Below are positions 21,244 to 32,502 of a DNA stretch of 64,000 nucleotides, in pieces. The notes beneath the pieces were generated by a model. The model made no database searches, had not been told where the DNA came from, and saw only the letters and a program-made list of their open reading frames with translations. The translations under genes and the position numbers were made by a program. Source of the DNA: Paratinospora sagittata (lineage: Eukaryota; Streptophyta; Magnoliopsida; Ranunculales; Menispermaceae); contig CM069600.1 in assembly GCA_035771175.1 (NCBI GenBank), positions 3,389,210-3,453,209 on the forward strand, in the 5' to 3' direction. Position 1 is the stretch's first letter. Every line of letters starts with the position of its first letter.

Positions 21244-23495
21244 CCATACTCCGATCACAAGAAGCTGTATTTGGTTTTGGTATTGTAAATGGAGTATATA
21301 CCACACTTTTCTTTTTTCTAGCCTTTGCCAACTGACAAGATGACATTGTAAAACCATTCTAACAAGATCCTAATTTAAAAGAAGGTAAAAAATGACTCAC
21401 AAGTCACAAGTATCATGTCATGTAAATTCCAAATTAAAAACTCTCTAGAAAAAGAACGGAAAATGCACAAACAAAAGCTTTGAAATGGGTAACCATCACA
21501 AACACAAAAACCAACATGTGCTTGACAATTTACTAGATAATGTTTAGATAAATAAGACCAAAGTCAAGACGAGTAGGGTATCCAGCCTTGACCCTATACA
21601 ATGTGATGCACAGAGCATGATTAGTCAAGTGTTTAAACATGACTGTTATTTCCTATTATTTTTCAGCCCACGTTTTGGTTACTTTTAGCAAAGTTTAGAA
21701 CTCTCTAATCGTGTATTCAATTTCCTATTTAAAATAAAAGGCGACAATTAGGAAATCCTTTCTTGAAGAAAATTTATCTTCCATTTCTTTACTTCCGCAG
21801 AACGAATTTACATCACAATGGTGAAGGACAAATGCATAATCCTACAGGCCCTATTGCACCCCAACTTTTTAAAGTAATCTATCTACTTTAAAACCTTATG
21901 ATCAGAGTAGAAAATAAACTCTAGAAGGAATTAATAATATATCCCCATTGCATATCTATAAACGAATGAATCACAAATCCTGTAACATTTAGAATCAACA
22001 AAAAGATTGTTCATGTCTTAGACTACAGATGTCTAATTTCATCTCTGAAAGAGGACAAACATAAACAATTGCTTATTAGCACATAAGCAATAAAATTGGC
22101 CACCAACATTAATTAGCACGGTAGGACAGATGGGTTACCAAAGCCAAATTCCACACCCACTAAGGGATTCAATATTGAGATATTTGCACAGGTAAGTGTC
22201 CATTCAGAAATTTATTCATATCCTATCCTCTTTCAAAACAAACACAAAACTTTATACCATGCTTTAGTTCTATAATTATATCCACAACAAAAGCAATAAA
22301 TGCATTTCACTCTGATCTCACTGAGACATTTTCACAAACATCTAGCGTTCAAACTAAAAACCCCATTCTCATTCACATACTATATATTGGTCCAAAAGTG
22401 GCAAACAAGAAGATAAGTTTCTGGGTCTAATATTAAGTTAGACAAAGTATCACATTCCCACTTCCTACAATTTTTTTTAAGAAAATTAAAAATAAAAACA
22501 AACATATAGATAGAAGACGCGCTTGATTCAAGACAGACGACACCCGAGATAAAGAAAATCAAGTTTGCCCCAAATTCATTACAAGGTATTGGATGCTTTT
22601 GATCGCCGACAATAATCGAAGAGTTTCGTTGCGACAAATAGAAGCAAAACGTAGAAGAAATAGGAGCACCGAGATCAAACCTGTCAGACACCAACAGCAA
22701 GAGGAACGAAATCCGAATGAATAAGTCGGTTGATTAGTGGATTCCGAACAGGGTCTTAGGTGAATCCGCGTTTTTTCTCTTTCCTTTTTGTTTCGTGCCT
22801 CGTTTTCAGGTTTCTACTATTTTTTATTATTTTTACACGCATCTGCGTGTCATGACCTTAGTGGAAGAGAGTCACATTTGAAGAGATAGGAATACGAAGA
22901 AAAATAGAAAAAGGTTAAAATAGGAAAAACAAATTGGAGGGAGGGAGATAATGTCCTGTTTGTTATAACTTTTTCAAAAACTAGTTTTAAAAAGGTTTTT
23001 CTCGTTAAAATAAGGAAGAAAAAAAAAATCTGCTTTTTATAGGAAGTTGGGTGATGCCAACATTTTCTTAATAAGTATTTTTCTTTTTTCTTTTTTTAAA
23101 TAAATAAATAAAACAAAAGCTTCTAGAAAATAAGGGCTTTTCAAAAGCTCTCACAAGGAAAGGAGGGCGAATAATAATCAAAGAATAAATTATAAAACAA
23201 AAAGAAAGGTTAATTTCTCTAACCTAACGACGAAAAATAAAAAATAAAAATAAAAATAATACATGATAGTTTAGGAGCGTCAGTGGATTGGTTTAAACAG
23301 CATAATTGAATTGAATCGGTACGTTCGGTTCAGTTTTTTTACTTTAATCGGTTCGATTTCGGGTTGAGAGTTTTATAAACCGATCGGTTCGGTTTGGATT
23401 ATGAGTTGAGGTCTTAAAAATTGATAGTATTATATATGTTAAAATATTTTTATGTGAGTATTAATGGAACATAATATATTGATATATATGTTGAT

Positions 23496-23561
<66 letters not shown>

Positions 23562-25190
23562 AATTACCTGATTATGTTGTATTATTTGTAATATGTATTT
23601 TTTTTATTTTAAAAAATATATTTTACAGGTTAAAAAATGTTAACCGATTAACCCAATCAGTTTAGTTCAATTTAAGAGAATATGATTGGGTCAGATTAGT
23701 TACAAAAAATTAATTTGATGCCTATTGATTTAATTTGTGGTTTAAAATCTAAATTTATTCAAATTAAATCGATGACACCCTACATAATAATATAACAAAT
23801 ACCGAACCATTAAGCTTGGCTTCTTTTTATTTTTTATTTTATTATTATGTGAGGGCGAAAGGAACAATAATATTGATGTGTTTGTACTAAAAGTAGTATA
23901 TGAAAAATAAATGAAACAAATAAAAAAGCAATAAATTATCTCAATAAATTTCTATTGATGAAAAAATTTGAACTGGTAATTCTTAGTACTTCATCAATTG
24001 CATATGTTCTCAAACGAGACTTATAATAAACTACTATTTCTCGTATATACGTAGGTCCAATTTAAGAAAACCTTTTAGAAGTACTTTTGAAGGGTTGGGC
24101 ACAACAAGGTGTGGCACAATTAACACGCACTGCATTAGATGCGAGTTTGAATATTAACGCAGAGCTACTCTTTGTCCGTAAGGTTCACAGGTGGGCACAA
24201 AAATTTATAACATCGACAAATAGATTTTCAAACGTAACTGTTCATGTAATGTTATAGGTAGGGGGTTAGGAAGAGTTCATGTTGTTAGTATAAAATTAAT
24301 CTATTCTTAAGAAATAAGTTACCCAGGGGAGGGGACGGGTTTGTAATATACTTATTTTTTCTCTAAAAGAAAATGTTTGGTAAGAGTCGGTAAATTATAG
24401 TGAAAAAATAGTTTTAAGCAAAGATAATATCAATAGTAATTGAGATTTAAGTACACCAAACAATAGTTTGTTTTAATAGTAACTAATTAACGTGCACGTG
24501 CATTCTTGATTGATAATTATATTTTATAATTTATATTTATTTTATTTTAATTTTAAAGGTGTATATATAAAGGATTAAGTCTCATCAGTTGCATGTGTCG
24601 GTTGAAACAAATATAAAGAAAAAATAAAAATTAAAAAAGTGGATTAGTTAGATTAATTGTTTCGAAAATACCCCTTACCTGCTTATGATATGGGTTAGAA
24701 ATCAGAATTTCTAAATAAAAAAAAATATTATTAAAATTATGATAAAAGCAATACACCTTCAATAATAAGTAAATAATATATATGTATACACCTTTAAAAT
24801 TATTAAAATTAACATGCATGGAGCTGCAAAAGGATCAAACCGGTCAAGTATATATGTTTTCTAAGTAGAAAAATAATTAGGGGGCTCTTTACTATCATAT
24901 TAAGAAGTAATTGAGCAGGGAATTAATGAAAGAGGTAGGTTTAATTTAGAGATTGTGGAGTTAAAGACCCTGTTTGGTTCATAATTTAAATAATTTTTTT
25001 TTGTATTTGAAAATATAAAAAAATTTAAAATTTTTTACCAGAATGCAGAATTTTGGAATAAATTTCTAAATTTCAAATTACCAAAAGGTATTTCTAAAAC
25101 TCTTTCATACGAATCCACCAATCATTGAAGGAATCTTTATAATTTTTAATAATTAAATATATATATATATATATATTTGGTAGCCTAAGG
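21244..25190. other. Intergenic and promoter region, no gene seen
   Basis: The region 22560-22800 is richer in GC and probably contains the uL29m promoter and 5' exon. At 23281-23760 there is a repeat with CGGTTCGGTT-type motifs, commonly part of decayed plant repeats, around a long TA tract. The rest is AT-rich with short duplications. No coding region is supported. Confidence 0.5.
23499..23557 (+). repeat. TA microsatellite
   Basis: About 29 uninterrupted TA units. Confidence 0.95.
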
Positions 25191-25196
25191 TATCTA

Positions 25197-25350
25197 AGTC
25201 ATCAATCACAACAGGTTTGTCCTCATCCTGACTTCTTTCAGCCTCAAAAAACTCTTCCAGAGGATTGTAAACTTTTCGAGATGAAGTTGTACTAGCAGCA
25301 GCAGCAGTAGATGCTTCAGATCGAGCTGCGGTAAAGAGTGTCCTCCCCAA
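25197..25350 (-). pseudogene. Orphan copy of uL29m coding exon 1
   Basis: The minus strand encodes LGRTLFTAARSEAS, then [19 protein letters not shown] and [10 protein letters not shown], nearly identical to residues 7-54 of the functional protein. It lacks the first six residues (MFLSRI) and the donor: KPVV is followed by IDDLDTLGYQ instead of YG|GTACAT. On the other side, at about 25350, the match stops inside the exon and Copia sequence begins. After that patch (at about 25717) the match to the uL29m locus resumes with GCAAAAGATTTTCCAACTAT (original near 16560). The locus is therefore a duplicated exon plus flanking intron in which about 70 bp was replaced by Copia DNA. Confidence 0.88.
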
Positions 25351-25716
25351 CAGTAAACTGAATGACAATGATATTCAGTTTAAGGGAGGATGTTAAAGTT
25401 GTTAGGATTTCCTTGAACTGAATGACAATGGTATTCAGTTTAAGGGAGGATGTTAAAGTTGTTAGGATTTCCTTGTTTTCAGGTCCATTTACGTAGTTGT
25501 TAATAATTGTTGTTGTGAAGGAACTAGTATTGTTGCACGTTCAGTTTAAAGTCTAGTCAAATACCACGATTGTAGGTGCTGTAAAATCGTGGGTTGTTAC
25601 CTTTTCATTCAGTTACTTTGTAAGGCTTTAAAAAGCCATTGCTATCTTTGAATTAAATAAGAGATTCTTCCTGCAAAAACAAGTGCGTATCAAACTTTCT
25701 CCTACTCTGTTCTCTT
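25351..25716 (+). mobile_element. Truncated Copia 3' end and LTR, plus orientation
   Basis: The segment begins with CAGTAAACTGAATGACAATG, the last codons and downstream sequence of the Copia polyprotein found at 26127. It then carries the polypurine tract and an LTR (TGTTAAAGTTGTTAGGATTT...) that stops at CTGTTCTCTTG, about 20 bp short of a full LTR. A 60 bp unit covering the polypurine tract and the first 25 bp of the LTR is duplicated in tandem (25356-25415, 25416-25475). The complete Copia just beyond lies in the opposite orientation, so the two are arranged head to head. Confidence 0.85.
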
Positions 25717-25810
25717 GCAAAAGATTTTCCAACTATTATTTTTTTATAATAGCATATTTCTTATCAATCACACACAAGGCTTTCTCCTTAGGCAAGCGCT
25801 TGGCACACCT

Positions 25811-26097
25811 TGTTGGAACCAGAAAATCTACAAGAGAACAGAGTAGGAGAAAGTTTGATACGCACTTGTTTTTGCAGGAAGAATCTCTTATTTAATTCAA
25901 AGATAGCAATGGCTTTTTAAAGCCTTGCAAAGTAACTGAATGAAAAGGTAACAACCCACGATTTTACAGCACCTACAATCGTGGTATTTGACTAGACTTT
26001 AAACTGAACGTGCAACAATACTAGTTCCTTCACAACAACAATTATTAACAACTACGTAAATGGACCTGAAAACAAGGAAATCCTAACAACTTTAACA
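25811..26097 (-). repeat. Copia copy 1, 3' LTR
   Basis: 287 bp, TGTTAAAG...GGTTCCAACA on the minus strand, preceded by the polypurine tract at 26098-26106. Confidence 0.93.
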
Positions 26098-26126
26098 TCC
26101 TCCCTTAAACTGAATACCATTGTCAT

Positions 26127-29100
26127 TCAGTTTACTGCTGGATAAGAACAAACACCCAGCAAACCTCGCAGCTTTAAGAAAACATCAAGCTTCAAAGGCT
26201 TTGTAAGAATATCTGCGACTTGCTCATGAGTTGAACCCTGAACCAACTCCACAATTCCCTCCTTCGTAAGATCACGAAGAAAGTGAAAGCGAACATCAAT
26301 GTGCTTGTTACGACCATGCAAAACTAGATTCTTGGAGAGTTTGATGGCTGATACGTTGTCACAATATAACATTGTAGATTTGCATTGATCATGGTACATT
26401 TCTTTTAAAATTCTCCTTAACCAGACAACTTGACAAGCACTAGATGCTGCAGAAATAAACTCAGCCTCAGTGGTGGAAAGGGTGACCACTGGCTGTTTCT
26501 TCGAAGACCAGGACACAGCACCTGAACTCATCAAAAACACATACCTCGAAGTGCTCTTTCTGTCATCTTGATCACCTGCGTAATCACTATCCGTGTATCC
26601 CAGAAGCTCCTGATTGCCTCCCTTCTTGTAAAACACCCCGAAGCCAATAGTTCCCTTCACATACCTCAATACTTTCTTTGCCGCCTGTAGGTGCATCTCA
26701 GTGGGACGCTCCATGTATCTACTGATCAAACTCACTATGAATGTCATATCAGGACGTGTAGCAGTTAGGTACATAAGACTTCCTACAATTTGTTTGTAGA
26801 GTGTACTGTCTACCCTTACTCCATCTTCGTCCTTCTTGAGTTTAAACCCAGGAGCTACTGGATTATTCACTGGATTACATTGATCCATTTTGAACCTGTC
26901 AAGCACCTCCTGTGCATATTTTCGTTGTCCAATGAAAACACCATCTGGCCTTTGCAACACCTCAATACCAAGAAAATACTTCATCTTTCCGAGATCAGTC
27001 ATCTCAAATTCAATCATCATGGACCGTTTGAAATCTTTGAACATAACTTCATCATTTCCAGTAAATATGAGATCATCAACATAAAGACAAATAAACAAAA
27101 CTTTACCTCCATCCGCTGTTTTGATGAACAAAGTATGTTCATAGGAACACTTCTTGAAACCTTCATTGGAAAAATAAGTTTCTATACGGCTATACCAAGC
27201 TCGAGGAGCTTGTTTAAGACCGTACAAGGCTTTCTTAAGCTTGTACACTTTGTGTTCATGTCCCGTTTTCTCATAGCCAGGAGGTTGTGTGACAAAAACT
27301 TCTTCATTTAACTCTCCATGTAGAAAAGCAGACTTGACGTCTAGTTGATAGATCATCCAACCCTTTTGAGCAGCAAGCGAAATCACAACTCGAATGGTGT
27401 CTAGCCTAGCCACCGGTGCAAATACCTTAGCATAGTCTACTCCATACTTTTGACTGTACCCTTTTGCAACGAGTCGCGCCTTGTACTTATCTACTTCTCC
27501 ATTCTCATTGAGTTTCGTCTTGTAAACCCACTTCACCCCAATAACTTTGATGCCAATTGGTAACTCTGTAAGTTCCCACGTATCATTTCTTTCTATTGCC
27601 TCGATCTCGGAGTTCATGGCTTGCCTCCATTTCTCATTCTTTACTGCATCTTCATAGAATATAGGGTCACTGTCAATGGACAAAGCCAAATAAGCAATGT
27701 TTAAGTCTTCTTCCTCGGAGAGACCTTGCCCACTCTCATAATCTTTCATCCATGCTGGTGGTCTTCGTGTCCGTGCCTCATGGGGTGAGTTCTCATCAAT
27801 CTCCTCATGAGATGAGTCTTCTTGGGCAACACCATGATCTTCTTGGCCAACACCATGATCCGTTTCTTCACTGTCCTCATTTTCTTCAATACCGCTGGCT
27901 TCCGATTCCTCCTCATTGTCACCAACTTCTGTTCCCTCTCCTTCATCTGTTTCCCACTCAAGGTCAGCCACAATGGCTTCCTTATAACAAGCCTCACAAT
28001 CCCAACTTTGATCTTCTTCAAAAACAACATCTCGGCTCACAATTATTTTTTGAGAAATCGGGTCAAATAATCTGTAAGCTTTCGACTCGTCACTTACCCC
28101 AAAGAATATGCATTTGTGACTCTTGTTGTCAAGCTTCACTCTTCTGTTATCAGGTACATGAACGTGAGAGAGACATCCAAAAATTCTAAAATGACTCACT
28201 GATGGTTTGACTCCATTCCATGCCTCTTCTGGTGTCTTACTTCTCACGGAAAGTGTGGGGCTTCTATTGAGAATATGCACAGTCCAGTTAACTGCTTCAG
28301 GCCAAAATGTTTTTGGAATGTGCTTTCCAGAGAGCATGTTGCGTACCATGTTCATAATTGTTCGGTTCTTCCTCTCGGAAACTCCGTTTTGCTGGGGAGT
28401 GTATGCAGCTGTCAGTTGTCTTCGAATCCCATTCACACCACAAAAATTAGTGAATTCTTGTGATGTGAATTCTCCTCCACGATCTGTGCGAAGGGCCCTT
28501 ATGTATGCTCCTGTTTCTTTTTCGACCCTAGCTTTATAGTGTTTAAAAACAACAAAAGCCTCACTCTTTTCCACCAAAAAATACACCCAAGTCTTTCGAC
28601 TGAAATCATCTATGAAAGTGATAAGATACCTCTTTTTGCTATTTGATGTTGGGTTGATTGGCCCGCAAATATCAGCATGTACTAGCTGAAGAATTCAAGA
28701 TGCCCTCCATGTGCTTTCCTTTGGGATTGAGTCTCTTCGTTGTTTTCCCACCAAGCAATCTTCACAAACTTTAAGAGGGGCGTTAAACTGTGGCATACCC
28801 TCTACCATCTTCTTTTGTTGAAGAACTTTGAGATCATTCCATCTTAGGTGCCCATATCGACAGTGCCAAAGTTAGGATTGGTCTGTGATAAGGGAGACAA
28901 AACACCTTTGTTCCTTTGACTGAGATCGAGCAATGATAATGAACATTCTGTTGTGAGACATGGCAGTTTCAATGATTAAACCCCTCTTTGGATGAAAAAA
29001 TCTTGCAAGTTCCATGTTGCATGAGAACTGCAAGACCCTTCTCTTGTAGTTGCCCAATGCTCAGTAGGTTGTTCTTCAAGTCTGGCACATAAAACACCTC

Positions 29101-30153
29101 AGTAATCACGTGCATGATCCCATCTATCTCCATTCGAATACTGCCCTTTCCCTGTAGTTTCAAGCTTGCATCATTTCCTAGTTTGACTGAATCCTTGAAG
29201 CCTTCATTAAGATCACAGAACAACTCCTTCTTGCCACACATATGGTTGCTGCACCCTGAATCCAGGAACCATACGCAATCACTTCTAGCTTTGTTGTCAT
29301 CCACATAAGCCATGAGCAGCATTTCTTCATTTGTCTCGGCAAAGTGTGCTTGCTTCTCCTTTTTAGGGCATTCCCATTGAAAATGGCCAAGCCCATGACA
29401 ATTGTAACACTCAATCGTAGATTTGTCAAATCCAGATCGGCCTCATCCTCTTCCTCTTCCTCGATAAGAGCCACGACCCCCATTCCTTCCTCCTGATAAA
29501 GCCTCATTCATGACTTGCAGTGCTTGTTCATCCACGGTATGCCTACTCATTCGTTGTTCATGAACTAGCAAACTACTTTGAAGTTCGTCGATGAACAAAA
29601 TGTCAATATCATTTGACTCCTCAATGGAGCACACAACGTAATCAAATTTTGGAGTCATGGACCTTAAGATCTTCTCAATGACCACTACATCACCCATCTG
29701 TTCTCCGTGAATTCTCATCTTGTTGGCAATGGTGAGAGTTCGTTCAAAGTAATCATTCACCGATTCTCCCACCTTCATGTGAAGCACCTCAAACTCTTTG
29801 CGAAGAGCTTGCAGCTGGGCACGTTTGACTCGGGCCGTGCCTTGATATTTCTGTTTCAAGGAGTCCCAAATATCCTCCGATGTGTCCTTCTTCAAGATTG
29901 TCTCCAATATCGATCGATCAATGGCTTGAAACAGGTAGTTCTTTGCCTTAAGATCCTTTAGCCTGTGATCCTCGATTGTCTTCTTCTGTACCTCTGTAGG
30001 ATCCACCCCTTCTGCTGCTGCAGGGATCCCAGTTTCCACCAAACCCTAGTATTCCTTGGATCGCAGAAAATTCTCCATGAGCATGCTCCAATGATCATAA
30101 TGCCCATCGAACTTAGGAATGGCTGGCTGCACAAAACTGCTTTCACCCGCCAT
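26127..30153 (-). pseudogene. Copia gag-pol polyprotein, interrupted
   Basis: The start is ATG 30153 (MAGESSFVQPAIPKFDGHYD), a typical Copia gag start. In order come the UBN2 gag domain, a CCHC knuckle (CYNCHGLGHFQWEC near 29390), protease (WFLDSGCSNHMCG), integrase (LVHADICGPINP; LRTDRGGEFTSQEF), reverse transcriptase (FICLYVDDLIFTGNDE) and RNase H (GYTDSDYAGDQDDRKST). It ends CSYPAVN at 26127. Damage: TAG near 30046 after LRSKEY, TGA near 29445 after YRGRGRG, a frameshift near 28975-29000, TAA at 28872-28874, and TGA near 28690 after WRAS. The last 819 residues are open. The protein would drive its own mobilisation if intact, but this copy cannot. Confidence 0.93.
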
Positions 30154-30201
30154 ATCGTGAACCCTTCTGTTTGCTTAAAGACTTTTGATCAGGCCCCGTG
30201 G

Positions 30202-30219
30202 TGGTGCTCTGATACCAAA
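30202..30219 (-). other. Primer-binding site of Copia copy 1
   Basis: On the minus strand TTTGGTATCAGAGCACC sits directly after the LTR and is complementary to the 3' end of initiator methionine tRNA. Confidence 0.85.
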
Positions 30220-30506
30220 TGTTGGAACCAGAAAATCTACAAGAGAACAGAGTAGGAGAAAGTTTGATACGCACTTGTTTTTGCAGGAAGAATCTCTTAT
30301 TTAATTCAAAGATAGCAATGGCTTTTTAAAGCCTTACAAAGTAACTGAATGGAAAGGCAACAACCCACGATTTTACAGCACCTACAATCGTGGTATTTGA
30401 CTAGACTTTAAACTGAACGTGCAACAATACTAGTTCCTTCACAACAACAATTATTAACAACTACGTAAATGGGCCTGAAAACAAGGAAATCCTAACAACT
30501 TTAACA
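30220..30506 (-). repeat. Copia copy 1, 5' LTR
   Basis: 287 bp, nearly identical to 25811-26097. Confidence 0.93.
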
Positions 30507-30511
30507 CACCT

Positions 30512-31080
30512 TAATAAGAAGATTAAAACTTAGGTACCCAACAAAATGAAGAATTGTTCAACTATCACACTGTTTTGGGCATTTCGACAAGCAGGTTACG
30601 TGCATCAATAAGCGACAAGCAAATCTTCTTCTTCATATATATGTATATATATGATATGATGGGTGTGGTGTTAAAGATGAGAAATCCCAACATGCAATTA
30701 AAAGTGTAAAACCCCACTAACTAAAAAATCACCCAACAAGAAGTTTGTTGGAAACAACAACCATTTGTAAGTAATCAAGAAGATAGAGAAAAGAAAAGAA
30801 AAAAAGATTTTCTTACCGAAAGGTGACAGAAGATTAATTGGATGGTTTTCCTTCTTTCTCCTTTCTCCTTTTGTTGTATGTGTTTCACCGTTGCTCTACT
30901 CTTTTCTATAACACTGTGCCTGTGCCGAAGTAAATGGTGAGATCTCCCGTGTGTGTGTATGCCTCCGATGCTACCGCTCTTTCTGGTGTGCCAAAATGTT
31001 GTTGTGTTAGGGTCGCTAATAAACTTGGCCAGGCCGTTTTTTTCTTCTTTTTTAAGTAATTATACCTAAAATTATATCTA
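30512..31080 (-). repeat. Duplicated 5'-type block with a small ORF, paralogous to 42690-43170
   Basis: The block matches 42690-43170 in order, including the stretch ending in CGCTAATAAACTTGGCCAGG near 31020. A 23-residue minus-strand frame (30565-30636) ends in LIDARNLLVEMPKTV, the same 15 residues that end a 32-residue frame at 42766-42864. I do not recognise the peptide. The block could be the first exons of a gene or a transcribed leader. It lies on the far side of Copia copy 1 from the orphan uL29m exon, so the two were contiguous before that insertion. Confidence 0.6.
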
Positions 31081-31429
31081 TACAGTGATTTATAATAAGT
31101 ATACAGTTTTTTTTTCCTCGATGTGGTGATGTGATATGTTGTCGAGTCAGCTTAAATATAAATTTGAGTACACGTTTTAGGTCATTTTAGCACTGACTCT
31201 TTTTTTTTTTAAAAGAACTTTTTATTGTCAAAAATAACTTTTTTCACCTTAACTAATTCATCACACACACACATATATATGTATGTACTAGTGTTTATAC
31301 ACATGTGGTGCAGATAATTTTATTAAAAAAATTATTAGAAAAGAATTATATATTTTTTGTCTATTAATATGATCAAAATTTTCATATTTATTTCCCTTTA
31401 CCTTGTTAAGATTATTCTTAGAGATGTGT

Positions 31430-31716
31430 CTCCCCTTGGTATCTTCGAGGAATGATATCAGATTGTTGGTGCCGTATGGAGTCTTCTTCAGTTTTTATCT
31501 CTCGCTGTTGGAGAGAAATTAATGGTCCTGCAGATTGGCTTGCAAATACGCCGGGCAATTTAAAGGTTTTGTTTCCTTCGATTATCCCATCTCAACTCCT
31601 TAGGTTGGTTGATATGAAGTTCGGAGGTTATATTATGTGAGATTGTTATTCTTGGTTGTTTGTTTTGTTCCACTTGTTTGTTCTTAATAAAAATACTTAC
31701 CTTGCCAAAAAAAAAA
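31430..31716 (+). pseudogene. 3' end of a LINE with an RNase H tail
   Basis: The plus-strand frame 31452-31640 contains WREINGPADWLANTPGNL, like the end of the RNase H domain at the C-terminus of many plant LINEs. It is followed by a short 3' UTR with AATAAAA and an A-run (31706-31716). Only the last ~290 bp remain. Confidence 0.65.
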
Positions 31717-32237
31717 TGACTAAAATCAAAAGGCAAATTAGGGTTTTTTAAACAAAGTTTAAAATAGAGAGCAGCTAAATGGACACCCCAGTAATGGACT
31801 ATCATCACCTCACTCCACTACCCTCATTCGAAATTACCCAAATGAGCTTTTAATAAAGAAAAAAAAACAACAAAAAATCCCACCCCCTAAATCTACCCCG
31901 TTCATCTTCTTCTCCAACGCTTCTTCTTCAACGCAATCTCCTTCGATCTCAGTCTATCTTCGACGCCATCACATTTTAGTTGTGATAAGTACATTATCAG
32001 CGTTTTCTTAGAATTTTTTGCAAGGTTTGAAGGTTTTTTTAGATGATTTTAGAGTGAACCGTTTTTTTTTTGTTTCGTTTGATAGGTTTAGGGCATTCAA
32101 AAAACAACACCATCAATACACATTATAATTATTATGGACAAAGGAGCACGTTCCATGACAACGAACATCAGCGAGAAGTAAGTTTTTGTTGTGTGCAAAT
32201 ATCTTGTTGGGTTCTGTTTATAAAAACAATGTGATGC

Positions 32238-32350
32238 AGGTCGGCCTTGTGAGGCCGACCCTTGTATAGGAGGGTTTGCCACACAAGGTCGACCTTATGT
32301 GGTAATAGTCGGCTTTGTTTGGCCGACCCTCCTGTACAAGGGTCGACCCA
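32238..32350 (+). repeat. Subterminal GGTCGGCC-type repeats, left side of MULE
   Basis: Several copies of GGTCGGCC/GGCCGACC and GGTCGACC with TGTACAAGGG spacers. Similar motifs lie at 38627-38750. Confidence 0.6.
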
Positions 32351-32502
32351 TTAAGGATGACCCTTACATTTACTTTTGATTTTCACATATTTGTGCATGC
32401 AATTGTTATGTTATATATTTTGGTTTATTTGATATCGTTTATGATCTTATTTGGATATTATTTGTCTAATTATAAAATTTTGTATAATTTCAGGGCGAAG
32501 AA

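Larger units (their letters stand above)
16506..22681 (-). other. Probable 5'-UTR intron of the uL29m gene
   Basis: The acceptor next to 16505 needs an upstream donor. A plausible one is CTGACAG|GTTTGA (exon ending at 22681), beyond which a GC-richer, promoter-like stretch runs to about 22800. The upstream exon is inferred, not shown. The interval holds a minisatellite (17024-17570), an LTR-element-like 3' remnant (about 17560-18560) and an inverted-repeat arm (about 18563-21243). Confidence 0.5.
25811..30506 (-). mobile_element. Complete Copia LTR retrotransposon (copy 1)
   Basis: The element is 4696 bp with 287 bp LTRs (25811-26097, 30220-30506) that start TG and end CA. It is flanked by the 5 bp duplication CACCT (25806-25810, 30507-30511). 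Read on the minus strand, a primer-binding site TTTGGTATCAGAGCACC (initiator-Met type) follows the 5' LTR, and a purine tract AAGGGAGGA precedes the 3' LTR. The LTRs differ at about four positions, so insertion is fairly recent, yet the internal region is broken by stops and a frameshift. It sits inside a duplicated block that includes the orphan uL29m exon. Confidence 0.95.

Noticed and set aside
26790..28539. Several plus-strand ORFs across 26.8-28.5 kb
   Set aside because: Antisense shadows of the Copia reverse-transcriptase and integrase frame.
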